Source of the DNA: Caldifarciminota bacterium
Lineage (GTDB): Bacteria > Hydrothermota > Hydrothermia > B15-G9 > WFZT01
Reading direction: 5' to 3'
Length of the DNA: 5,842 bases
NCBI GenBank assembly: GCA_026986235.1
Contig: JALSOY010000002.1
Location: 1 to 5,842 of the forward strand
The notes beneath the pieces are model-generated. The model made no database searches. It was not told the origin of the DNA and saw nothing but the letters and a program-made list of their open reading frames with translations. Positions 1 through 5,783 of the stretch are shown here, piece by piece. The translations under genes were made by a program, and so were the position numbers. Each line of letters begins with the position of its first letter. Positions within the stretch are counted from its first letter, which is position 1.

Positions 1-531
1 ATATAACCTTATGTTTTTCCACCGTATGTCGAAGAAGTTGAATCTGCTGATGGTAGATTTGAAGTCAAAAATGACCAGCGACACACTTCTTGCTCCGGCT
101 CCAGAAAATTCAATTTTTGAAAGTGAGGATTCCACGATAAGGGTATCACAGAGTTTGAGAAAACCCGATCTGTCAGAGAAGGAGATGCTTGAGCCTGTGG
201 AGTGGATGAATATGTTGCTAAAGGAGAGCTTTTTTAGGTCAAGGAAGATGTTTGATGCTGAGGCATACAGATTTAAATTGATCAGGCGGGGCGGGAGCCC
301 TAAAAGGGCTCCCGCCCCGCCTATCACCAGCCCACTCTCTCCCCTTATCTCAACCACCATCGTATCACCTCTATACCCTACATTTACATCCAGTCTCTCC
401 ACCTCCAGATCCCCATCTGTTCCATAAACCGTAAGTTTCTTCCCCCTCACTTTACCTTCAACCACCACATACCTCACACCGTCCGCGCTGAATGTTAACG
501 AGATAATTGCAACGAGGAGGATCCCTACCAT
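1..531 (-). CDS. Secreted beta-repeat protein, DUF2807/GIN-domain-like (partial, 3' end beyond left edge)
   Basis: The minus frame is open from an ATG at 531-529 to the left edge: 177 codons with no stop, so the C-terminus is missing. The start is supported by GGAGG five bases upstream and by a 7-bp overlap with the end of the preceding gene. The N-terminus (MVGILLVAIISLTFSA) looks like a signal peptide, although it lacks a basic n-region. About 60 residues of beta-strand-like sequence follow. From about residue 81 there are repeated short strands with small-residue turns (NLYASASNIFLDL, IHSTGSSISF, EFSGAGARSVSL). This resembles the DUF2807 'head GIN' putative adhesin domain, a relative of the DUF4097 proteins encoded just upstream. 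It is probably exported to the periplasm or surface; its molecular role is unknown. Residues about 70-83 are encoded by a perfect GC-rich palindrome. The reading frame is fairly certain, the family moderately so. Confidence 0.72.
   Translation of the reverse strand, partial: MVGILLVAIISLTFSADGVRYVVVEGKVRGKKLTVYGTDGDLEVERLDVNVGYRGDTMVVEIRGESGLVIGGAGALLGLPPRLINLNLYASASNIFLDLKKLSFSNIFIHSTGSSISFSDRSGFLKLCDTLIVESSLSKIEFSGAGARSVSLVIFDFKSTISRFNFFDIRWKNIRLY
284..322. repeat. Perfect 39-bp GC-rich palindrome (18-bp arms, 3-base loop) inside a gene
   Basis: Left arm AGGCGGGGCGGGAGCCCT (284-301), loop AAA (302-304), and right arm the exact reverse complement (305-322). Sixteen of the 18 arm bases are G or C, in an otherwise moderate-GC region. 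No T-run follows on either strand, so it is not a typical intrinsic terminator. It is exactly 13 codons long and is read through without a stop in the minus-strand gene, encoding roughly IGGAGALLGLPPRL. Confidence 0.9.
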
Positions 532-2111
532 CCAAACCTCCAGTCCAGTCCTCCAAAAAGTCTGTAACCTTCTCCATCAACCGGGCTCGCAATACCGATG
601 TAACAGTCGTCTAAATAAACACCGGCACCTATATCAATTGCCGGCCTCGAACCTGTCTCTGTCTGACCGACATCAATTTGAACGAAAAAGTCCTGATCGA
701 GAATACTCAATTTCCCGAATATACTTCCAAGGTACATCCATTTTGAGCCGTGAAACTCCTTCCATGTGTAACCTGGCAGGGTAAAAGGACCTCCGAGATA
801 AAAATCAAAAGGCGGTTTCAGAACCCTATCCGAGTACTGTGCAACAAGAGACGGATAAACCTCAATTCCGTTAGTAATCCACTTTCCCCTCAGGATTGCA
901 ACCACCTTTGTGAATTTCCCGTATTCTGTATTTATCTGTCTGGATAAATTAACCCGCGCAAAGAGTTTTTCACTTAAGTATCGGGCTTCAACACCTAAAA
1001 ATTCTGCCGTCCCCTCAAAGACCGGAGGATTTTCCGGGAAAGATCTTGAATCCCTGTAAAATAGCGACCAGTCCGTGACCTTCTCTAAACTTTTTATAAC
1101 CTCCCTCTCGTATCCTGCGCTGGTCCAGAATCTGCCAAGGATCAGGACCCCGTATATACCAAGACCGGTTCCGTGATAAAAGTCTGCAAAGGAGTTGTGG
1201 AGAAGCAGGGATGAAATGGTATTTTCACCATCGGAAAGGAAAATGGCGTCAGGGGATCTCCTCTCTGAATATCCCATGAAGTACAGTCCAAATTTCCCGG
1301 CAGTTTTCATACCGTGCAAGAAAAAGTCCACACGCCTTGCAGAAAAGGAATATCCCACATATCCCTGGTAAAAATCTCCATCGTCCTGATTTTCAACGGG
1401 GACATTGAGGACAAATCCATCAACCCTCGTGTACTCGAGTGGAAATCTCTGCCACGAATAAAGAGGTACATATCCCGTCAACGAAGGTTGTTCAAATTTC
1501 TCTCGAGTGTCTAACTTTTCCTTCTCCGGTGAAAGTATCTCCAGTTTACCCGTTTCAAGGTAGTAAATCGAAACATCTCCGTGGATACTCTTAACATTCA
1601 ATCTCTTCACTGGCCTGCCTGATGCGAAAATGTTTATATCTCCAGAGTTTGAAAATATCCATAAAGAATTGCATACAGGGCCGTAATAGACTATATCTCC
1701 GGTAGATGACTTAATCGTCGTTTTTCCACACCTGTGCTGCTTTACATAGATTGACCCGGATCGTGATTTCACAGAAAGCTCACCTGCAGTGTCTATTTTT
1801 ACCTCTATGTCACCATAACCCGATCTGACTCGCAAAGACGCGGCTCCTTTACCTCTTACCGAAATGTCTCCATCAGAAGAAGATACGATAATGGCTTCAG
1901 TGGACTCCGGCACATCCATGTGCAGATCCTCGTCACCTGCAAAAATGTAGATGGAGGCTCCCCTCTTTTCCAGCTTCACATTTTCAGGTATTTTGATTTT
2001 CTTTGAGTGAACTATACTTACTCTGATGTCACCAGATGAACTTTTGATTTCGACCTTTTTAAAAGGGCCAGTCAGGGTTGAGACCAATAGAGCCATGATA
2101 AAGGACATCAT
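525..2111 (-). CDS. DUF4097-type beta-solenoid fused to an outer-membrane beta-barrel (Omp85/patatin-barrel-like)
   Basis: 528 residues. Residues 1-15 are a short hydrophobic signal-like segment. Residues about 17-193 form a DUF4097-like solenoid. Its turn motif (SSSGDI, SSDGDI, SGYGDI, SRSGSI, SSTGDI, SNSGDI, SIHGDV) has the Gly at 27, 81, 100, 119, 138, 157 and 178, mostly a strict 19-residue period. After a charged linker (about 194-208), residues about 214-528 look like a transmembrane beta-barrel. It opens with a strand like the 'yNRVeG' strand of surface-antigen barrels (LEYTRVDGFVL), then has alternating aromatic strands, a GG-x4-PGY motif (440-448) where Omp85-type barrels carry the loop-6 (V/L)RG(F/Y), and a final strand ending in aromatic Trp (LFGGLDWRFGW). 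The start at 2111 overlaps the preceding stop by 4 bp (ATGA) with GGAGGG nine bases upstream; the next codon is also ATG, but its spacing is worse. The solenoid is probably periplasmic in place of POTRA domains. The substrate or partner is unknown. Confidence 0.8.
   Translation of the reverse strand: MMSFIMALLVSTLTGPFKKVEIKSSSGDIRVSIVHSKKIKIPENVKLEKRGASIYIFAGDEDLHMDVPESTEAIIVSSSDGDISVRGKGAASLRVRSGYGDIEVKIDTAGELSVKSRSGSIYVKQHRCGKTTIKSSTGDIVYYGPVCNSLWIFSNSGDINIFASGRPVKRLNVKSIHGDVSIYYLETGKLEILSPEKEKLDTREKFEQPSLTGYVPLYSWQRFPLEYTRVDGFVLNVPVENQDDGDFYQGYVGYSFSARRVDFFLHGMKTAGKFGLYFMGYSERRSPDAIFLSDGENTISSLLLHNSFADFYHGTGLGIYGVLILGRFWTSAGYEREVIKSLEKVTDWSLFYRDSRSFPENPPVFEGTAEFLGVEARYLSEKLFARVNLSRQINTEYGKFTKVVAILRGKWITNGIEVYPSLVAQYSDRVLKPPFDFYLGGPFTLPGYTWKEFHGSKWMYLGSIFGKLSILDQDFFVQIDVGQTETGSRPAIDIGAGVYLDDCYIGIASPVDGEGYRLFGGLDWRFGW
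537..541 (-). promoter_or_regulatory. Shine-Dalgarno for the truncated left-edge gene
   Basis: Minus-strand GGAGG lies five bases before the ATG at 531, inside the last codons of the barrel-fusion gene. It supports the start of the left-edge gene and suggests translational coupling between the two. Confidence 0.7.
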
Positions 2112-2992
2112 ATAGTTCCACCCTCCAGATTTATTCTAATAGAGCCATTAACATTACTAACTTCCAGCTTTGATGTCCCTGACCCCAGTATGAATTCGTA
2201 GGACTTACCGACAATGGACCTGGATTTCTCCAGATGTTTAAGGAAGGGAGATTCCTCCACATCGTCGATGTCTATTGACCCTGTAACAGTGGAAATCTCT
2301 CCCCTGAAATCATGGTTTCTATAAACCGTAACCCGTATGGAACCGTTGACATTGCTGATTTCTGTCTTATTGAATTTCTCAAGATCGACCACTAAACCAC
2401 CGTTAACATTCGAAACGGATATGTCCTCAGCAGAGAGGTGGGTGTTAATTCTACCATTCACACTGGATAAATCGATACTTTCTCCCTTGATCCTTCCCTT
2501 TATCCTGCCGTTGACAGCTGAGATCTCAATGTCTCCTCCAACAAGGTCATCGAAACAGTGAATGTCTCCGTTAACAGTTGAAATTTCAAGCTTCCCAATT
2601 CCTTCGGGAAGGAAGACATTTATGTCTATTCTGTATTCATCAAAGTTTTTCCATTTCCAGTATTTTTTCCTTGACTTAACATAAATGCCAGCTTCATCTT
2701 CGTCTTCGTATCTGTAAACTTTAAGTCTTTCGTATGCGTTTTCTGAAGGCATAAGTACAACTTTTATCTCCCGCCCTGGACTTCTGAAAGCCCTTATGTC
2801 TCCGTTTATGTTTTCAAGCTCGAAGGAGAATTTACCCGGATGATCGACCTCAAATTTTATAGTAGTATCAAGAGTTACCTCCCCGCGAACTTTTGTTTTG
2901 AAATCGAAACTCAAATTTTCGTCCGCGTTGACCTCAACCCTTATGCAGGCAGTGGCAAAAAACAAAATTGCCAGCAACATGTATCTTCTCAT
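2108..2992 (-). CDS. DUF4097-family beta-repeat lipoprotein
   Basis: 294 residues. Residues 1-16 (MRRYMLLAILFFATAC) form a lipoprotein signal: basic start, hydrophobic core and an ATAC lipobox with Cys16 as the predicted lipidated residue. The lipobox has Ala rather than the usual Leu at -3. An early NING turn lies at residues 61-64. From about 135 to the end the protein is a run of beta-repeats with the turn (T/A/S/N)V(N/T)G(D/R/S)I, the Gly falling at 142, 162, 180, 198, 217, 238 and 283, about 18-21 residues apart. This is typical of the DUF4097 / putative adhesin solenoid family (LiaG of Bacillus carries such a domain). It probably hangs from a membrane leaflet in the periplasm or outside. 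It starts 11 bp after the permease gene, with a full-length AGGAGGTGA SD, and its stop overlaps the start of the barrel-fusion gene by 4 bp. Its role with the transporter is unknown; sensing or binding envelope material is only an inference. Confidence 0.85.
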   Translation of the reverse strand: MRRYMLLAILFFATACIRVEVNADENLSFDFKTKVRGEVTLDTTIKFEVDHPGKFSFELENINGDIRAFRSPGREIKVVLMPSENAYERLKVYRYEDEDEAGIYVKSRKKYWKWKNFDEYRIDINVFLPEGIGKLEISTVNGDIHCFDDLVGGDIEISAVNGRIKGRIKGESIDLSSVNGRINTHLSAEDISVSNVNGGLVVDLEKFNKTEISNVNGSIRVTVYRNHDFRGEISTVTGSIDIDDVEESPFLKHLEKSRSIVGKSYEFILGSGTSKLEVSNVNGSIRINLEGGTI

Positions 2993-2996
2993 TTTT

Positions 2997-3005
2997 TCAC
3001 CTCCT
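2997..3005 (-). promoter_or_regulatory. Full-length Shine-Dalgarno of the lipoprotein gene
   Basis: Minus-strand AGGAGGTGA is complementary to the whole 16S anti-SD core. It begins within the permease stop codon (TAG) and has seven bases between AGGAGG and the ATG. It suggests strong initiation for the first exported protein of the operon relative to the ABC genes. Confidence 0.75.
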
Positions 3006-3711
3006 AAAGGGTGTTAAACTTTTTTATAACGAGAATACCTGCAATAACGGACAAAAGTCCACTTAAAAGATAAAATAAAAAGTCCTGGAGACTCACCTGC
3101 ACATTGATGTAAATATGATGGTAAAAATACCTTGCGATGAGAATAGGTGTGTCACCAAAGGGCGCCAGTATCGTCATGAGGAATTTATCGATATAAAGAA
3201 CAGTTATCACAGAGGCAAATGTGATAAGTCCTGAAAACCTGCGCGCCACAATTCTGACGGCGAAGGAGAAGTAAAACATCGTGACGACCGGGAAAGAAAT
3301 GGCTACTATCACAAGAATCACCTTTGCAACGAGATCGCCTGGAATAGCAGGAATCTTTTCGTAGCTTATAAAATACCCGTAAGATATTAACGATCCAAGA
3401 AGCGCAATAATCGCCCCTTCAAACATAACTGCAAGAATTTTTGAAACCAGGATCTCCTCAAGAGTTACGGGCATCTGAAGCAAAAAGTATATCGTCCCCT
3501 GGTCGAACTCCCTTTTTGTCGTCGTATAGGTAGTAATGAAAATGGCAACGAATAAAACGACAAACGAGATGGAAGAAAGGGCGAGGAACCCTCCCGGAGA
3601 GCTGATTTTACCCCTCAGGTAAGAAAGGATCAGAAACACCACGAGGGTCAATATACCTGCCTGAAGCTTGTGAAATTCCAGCTCCTTTTTAAATAACCTG
3701 AGGATGTTCAT
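3004..3711 (-). CDS. ABC-2 type transporter permease (YtrC-like position)
   Basis: 235 residues, an integral inner-membrane protein with about six hydrophobic segments: near residues 17-32, 42-64, 95-113, 128-150, 158-180 and 213-230. An amphipathic N-terminus (MNILRLFKKELEFHK) precedes the first segment. After the second comes a cytoplasmic stretch TTKREFDQGTIYFLLQMPVT followed by EEILVSKILAVM, the pattern seen in ABC-2 permeases ('E...GT...LL..PV....I...K'), which probably contacts the ATPase. The start at 3711 has AGGGAGG six bases upstream and lies 23 bp inside the ATPase gene, so the two are translationally coupled. It probably dimerises and pairs with the adjacent ATPase. The substrate cannot be read from sequence; envelope lipids, cell-wall-active peptides or an assembly role for the downstream exported proteins are possibilities. 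Confidence 0.88.
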   Translation of the reverse strand: MNILRLFKKELEFHKLQAGILTLVVFLILSYLRGKISSPGGFLALSSISFVVLFVAIFITTYTTTKREFDQGTIYFLLQMPVTLEEILVSKILAVMFEGAIIALLGSLISYGYFISYEKIPAIPGDLVAKVILVIVAISFPVVTMFYFSFAVRIVARRFSGLITFASVITVLYIDKFLMTILAPFGDTPILIARYFYHHIYINVQVSLQDFLFYLLSGLLSVIAGILVIKKFNTL

Positions 3712-4396
3712 GATAAACCTCCCTGAAGATGTCTTCTATGGACTTACCGAATTTTTTCCTGAGTTCATCCGCACTTCCCTCGAGAATTACTATTCCCTTT
3801 TTAAGGAAAATCACTTCGTCAAACATGTTTTCCGCCTCTTTTACGATGTGAGTGGAGAAGATGACAGTTGATTCATAAGATGAGAATATCTTGAGAAGGG
3901 CGTCGAGGATGAGAGATCTTGAAAGAGGATCGATACCCGAAAGAGGCTCGTCCAGGAGAAAGACCTTTGCCTTCCTTGATAGGCCAAGAAGTATCTGAAC
4001 CCTTTTCCTGAAACCCTTTGAAAGGGACTTGATCTTTTGATCCGGGTGAAGCTCAAGGAGTTCATAGAGTTCCTTTTCCCTCGAGCTGTCCCAATCACTC
4101 ACAAACCCCTTTACAAAGTTAACATGATCTCCAATAGTCATATCCCTGTAAAGTGCATCTATTTCGGGTATGTAAGATGTGAAATACCTCGTGGATTTAC
4201 CGGGTTTTTCCCCCATAACCCTGACGACTCCATCTCTGTAAGAGGAAATACCCGCGATGATTTTAAGTAGAGTGGATTTACCACTGCCGTTCGGACCCAC
4301 AAGGCCGAGGATTCTGCCGGTTTCGAGGCGAAAACTAACACCGTCCAGTGCCCTTGTGGCCCCGTAGTTTTTTACAAGATTCTTAACCTCTATCAT
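3689..4396 (-). CDS. ABC transporter ATP-binding protein (YtrB-like)
   Basis: 235 residues, a single nucleotide-binding domain with all key motifs. Walker A is GPNGSGKST (34-42, Lys40). The Q-loop region is YIPE (75-78), with Glu where many ABC proteins have Gln, as is common in this subfamily. The signature is LSKGFRKRV (125-133). Walker B is VFLLDEP (145-151) with catalytic Glu150, the D-loop is SGIDP (153-157) and the switch His is His183 in STHIV. The SDWD stretch near 100-103 recalls the 'pdwD' segment of ATPases paired with GntR/YtrA regulators. It powers the permease encoded immediately downstream (23-bp overlap) and starts 14 bp inside the regulator gene, with GGAGG six bases before ATG. 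Nothing suggests that it is inactive. Substrate unknown. Confidence 0.93.
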   Translation of the reverse strand: MIEVKNLVKNYGATRALDGVSFRLETGRILGLVGPNGSGKSTLLKIIAGISSYRDGVVRVMGEKPGKSTRYFTSYIPEIDALYRDMTIGDHVNFVKGFVSDWDSSREKELYELLELHPDQKIKSLSKGFRKRVQILLGLSRKAKVFLLDEPLSGIDPLSRSLILDALLKIFSSYESTVIFSTHIVKEAENMFDEVIFLKKGIVILEGSADELRKKFGKSIEDIFREVYHEHPQVI

Positions 4397-4754
4397 TTTC
4401 TTCCTCCAGTAAGTTTGTAAGGGTATCTTTTTTGATTCTGTAACCGAGCTCTTCCATTTCTTTTACAAAATTTTCAACAATTCTGTTAACGAGTTCCATT
4501 TTTAGATCTCTTATTTTTTTCGGATCCTCGGTGACAAAATTCCCCTGTCCCCTTTTTGTAAACAGCACTCCTTCTCTTATCAGTTCCTGATAGGCATGCT
4601 GTACCGTATTGGGATTCACCTTTATTTCAAGGGCGAGCTCTCTAACTGACGGGACCTTTTCACCCATTGAAAAATCCCCTCTGGCAATGGCCTTTTTTAT
4701 TGCGTCCGCTATTTGCAGGTATATGGGCTTGCTTTCGTCAAACTCTATCTTCAT
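4383..4754 (-). CDS. GntR-family transcriptional regulator, YtrA subfamily
   Basis: 123 residues, the short form typical of YtrA-type GntR proteins. Residues about 8-72 are the winged helix-turn-helix: PIYLQIADAIKKAIARG, then GEKVPSVRELA, the recognition-helix region VNPNTVQHAYQELIREG, and the wing GVLFTKRGQGNFVTED. The last 50 residues are a short charged helical tail (KIRDLKMELVNRIVENFVKE) that would serve dimerisation; there is no large ligand-binding domain. YtrA-type regulators usually repress their own ABC-transporter operon, in Bacillus in response to cell-wall antibiotics. Here it is the first gene of the operon, and a perfect inverted repeat overlaps its promoter. The start ATG has GGAGA seven bases upstream. 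The gene symbol is left blank because orthology with Bacillus ytrA is not shown. Confidence 0.92.
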   Translation of the reverse strand: MKIEFDESKPIYLQIADAIKKAIARGDFSMGEKVPSVRELALEIKVNPNTVQHAYQELIREGVLFTKRGQGNFVTEDPKKIRDLKMELVNRIVENFVKEMEELGYRIKKDTLTNLLEEENDRG

Positions 4755-4766
4755 CTGTTTGTCTCC

Positions 4767-4790
4767 AGTGTATTACTGAAATAATACACT
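4767..4790. promoter_or_regulatory. Candidate YtrA-type operator (perfect inverted repeat)
   Basis: Arms AGTGTATTA and TAATACACT are exact reverse complements around the 6-base spacer CTGAAA. The outer half-sites are AGTGTA and TACACT separated by 12 bases. As I recall, the Bacillus subtilis YtrA site is AGTGTA-N13-TACACT, so the match is close, with one base less spacing. It covers the -10 box and the likely transcription start of the regulator promoter and ends 12 bp before the regulator ATG, well placed for autorepression. Confidence 0.8.
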
Positions 4791-4809
4791 ATGAACCGCA
4801 CGGTGTCAA
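4781..4809 (-). promoter_or_regulatory. Sigma70-type promoter of the regulator/ABC/solenoid operon
   Basis: On the minus strand, a perfect -35 TTGACA (4809-4804), a 17-base spacer and a -10 TATTAT (4786-4781, 5 of 6 to consensus). Transcription would start near 4774, giving a leader of about 20 bases. The -10 lies within the inverted repeat at 4767-4790, so a bound repressor would block RNA polymerase. Confidence 0.78.
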
Positions 4810-4810
4810 G

Positions 4811-4839
4811 TGGAAATACTCAGGAATCTGGAGTATAAT
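4811..4839 (+). promoter_or_regulatory. Candidate upstream promoter for rplM-rpsI
   Basis: A perfect -10 TATAAT (4834-4839) lies 17 bases after TGGAAA (4811-4816), a weak 4-of-6 match to the -35 consensus. It is oriented towards rplM and nearly abuts the divergent -35 box at 4804-4809. Confidence 0.4.
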
Positions 4840-4870
4840 AAAAAGTCAGGTGAGAAAAATCCACCAAAGG

Positions 4871-4899
4871 TTGACTTTATAGGGTAGTGGGCGTAATAT
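4871..4899 (+). promoter_or_regulatory. Candidate proximal promoter for rplM-rpsI
   Basis: -35 TTGACT (4871-4876, 5 of 6), a 17-base spacer and a -10 TAATAT (4894-4899, 4 of 6). Transcription would start near 4906, about 28 bases before the rplM ATG, leaving room for the AAGGAGG SD at 4916-4922. Confidence 0.55.
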
Positions 4900-4933
4900 A
4901 AGTTTCCCGATTTTCAAGGAGGAGAATTATACT

Positions 4934-5374
4934 ATGAAGACTTTTCTGCCAAAGCCGGATCAAATTGAGAGGAGATGGCTGATAGTTGATGCAACAGATC
5001 AGAGCCTGGGGCGTCTCGCTTCAAAGATAGCGCTTCTTCTTCAGGGTAAGAGAAAGAGAATCTATACGCCCCACATTGATACAGGTGACTTTGTTATTGT
5101 TGTAAATGCTGATAAAATCAGGCTCACGGGGAAGAAGTGGAATCAGAAGATATATTACAGGCACTCTTTCTATCCCGGTGGACTGAAGGCGAGGACGGCG
5201 CGTGAAATCTTTCAGAAAAATCCAGCGGCACTCGTCAGGCTCGCTGTCAGAAGGATGCTCCCCAAGAACAAGCTCGGCAGGAGAATGCTCAAGAGACTCA
5301 AGGTTTACTCTGGCTCTGCTCATCCGCATCAGGCTCAGAAACCTGAAGTTTTTGACATAAACAGTTTTAATTAG
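4934..5374 (+). CDS. rplM: 50S ribosomal protein L13
   Basis: 146 residues, close to the usual length of about 142-150. L13 is an early-assembly protein that binds 23S rRNA in the large subunit. Recognisable L13 blocks run in order: WLIVDATDQSLGRLAS near the N-terminus, YTPHIDTGDFVIVVNADK, RLTGKKWNQKIYYRHSFYPG, the basic segment AVRRMLPKNKLGRRMLKRLK, and VYSGSAHPHQAQKPE near the end. The start has AAGGAGG 11 bases upstream (the overlapping GGAG lies 9 bases upstream). It is followed after 10 bp by rpsI, the standard bacterial L13-S9 pair. It is transcribed divergently from the regulator/ABC operon. Confidence 0.98.
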   Translation: MKTFLPKPDQIERRWLIVDATDQSLGRLASKIALLLQGKRKRIYTPHIDTGDFVIVVNADKIRLTGKKWNQKIYYRHSFYPGGLKARTAREIFQKNPAALVRLAVRRMLPKNKLGRRMLKRLKVYSGSAHPHQAQKPEVFDINSFN

Positions 5375-5378
5375 GAGG
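5373..5378 (+). promoter_or_regulatory. Shine-Dalgarno deciding the rpsI start
   Basis: AGGAGG begins in the rplM stop codon (TAG). It is six bases from the ATG at 5385 but only three from the in-frame TTG at 5382, so it favours the ATG. Confidence 0.7.
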
Positions 5379-5384
5379 TAATTG

Positions 5385-5783
5385 ATGGAGGGACCAAAAA
5401 TCATTTTCGCCACAGGTTCCCGTAAAAGGGCAGTTGCCCGTATAAGACTGAAAGAAGGAGTTAAGCCCATCACCATTGTGAACGGCAGGGATCTGAAATC
5501 CTATTTTGGCCGGGAGGATCTGGTGATCCATGCCCTCGAACCTCTGAAGGTGACAGGAATGGAGGGCAAGTTTGCAATCATTGCAAAGGTGGAAGGAGGC
5601 GGACTCTCTGGCCAGGCCGGCGCAATCAGGCATGCTATTGCAAGAGCCCTGTATCAGTACGATGAGACATTGAAGCCCACCCTCAAAAAGTATGGAATGC
5701 TTTCCAGAGATCCAAGAGAAAAGGAGAGAATGAAGTATGGAAAGAGCAAGAGAAGAAAATCTCCACAATACTCCAAACGATAG
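5385..5783 (+). CDS. rpsI: 30S ribosomal protein S9
   Basis: 132 residues from the ATG at 5385, matching the family length of about 130. S9 is a small-subunit head protein whose basic C-terminal tail reaches the P-site tRNA. Diagnostic segments are ATGSRKRAVARIRL at the N-terminus, VNGRDLKSYFGRE, VEGGGLSGQAGAIRHAIARAL, the turn GMLSRDPREKERMKYGKSK, and the terminal KRRKSPQYSKR with the conserved Lys-Arg end. An in-frame TTG at 5382 would add one Met, but the SD spacing makes the ATG the better start. It forms an operon with rplM; its last 47 bases overlap a further reading frame that leaves the window. Confidence 0.98.
   Translation: MEGPKIIFATGSRKRAVARIRLKEGVKPITIVNGRDLKSYFGREDLVIHALEPLKVTGMEGKFAIIAKVEGGGLSGQAGAIRHAIARALYQYDETLKPTLKKYGMLSRDPREKERMKYGKSKRRKSPQYSKR

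Noticed and set aside
284..322. Palindrome read as a rho-independent terminator
   Set aside because: No T-run follows the stem on either strand, and the minus reading frame continues uninterrupted through it for another 94 codons.
11..427. Plus-strand open frame of 138 codons at the left edge
   Set aside because: It has no SD and a low-complexity Ser/Pro/Thr-rich end. It is antisense to the minus-strand partial gene, which has a signal peptide, an SD and operon context.
2120..2600. Short recurring DNA words (CCGTTAACA-like) suggesting a CRISPR or direct-repeat array
   Set aside because: They are imperfect, follow the 54-63 bp codon spacing of the VNG turns and lie in an intact frame; they simply encode the protein repeats.
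4037..4341. Short frames on both strands inside the ABC ATPase gene
   Set aside because: They fully overlap a gene with intact Walker A, signature and Walker B motifs, and have no RBS or domain support.
5382..5384. TTG as the rpsI start codon
   Set aside because: The SD is only three bases away, and the adjacent ATG has optimal six-base spacing.
5021..5476. Minus-strand open frame antisense to rplM/rpsI
   Set aside because: It lies opposite two unmistakable ribosomal protein genes and has no recognisable motifs, so it is a shadow frame.
5367..5768. Minus-strand open frame antisense to rpsI
   Set aside because: It mirrors the rpsI frame and has a Cys/His/Ser/Leu-rich composition typical of antisense translation, with no supporting signals.
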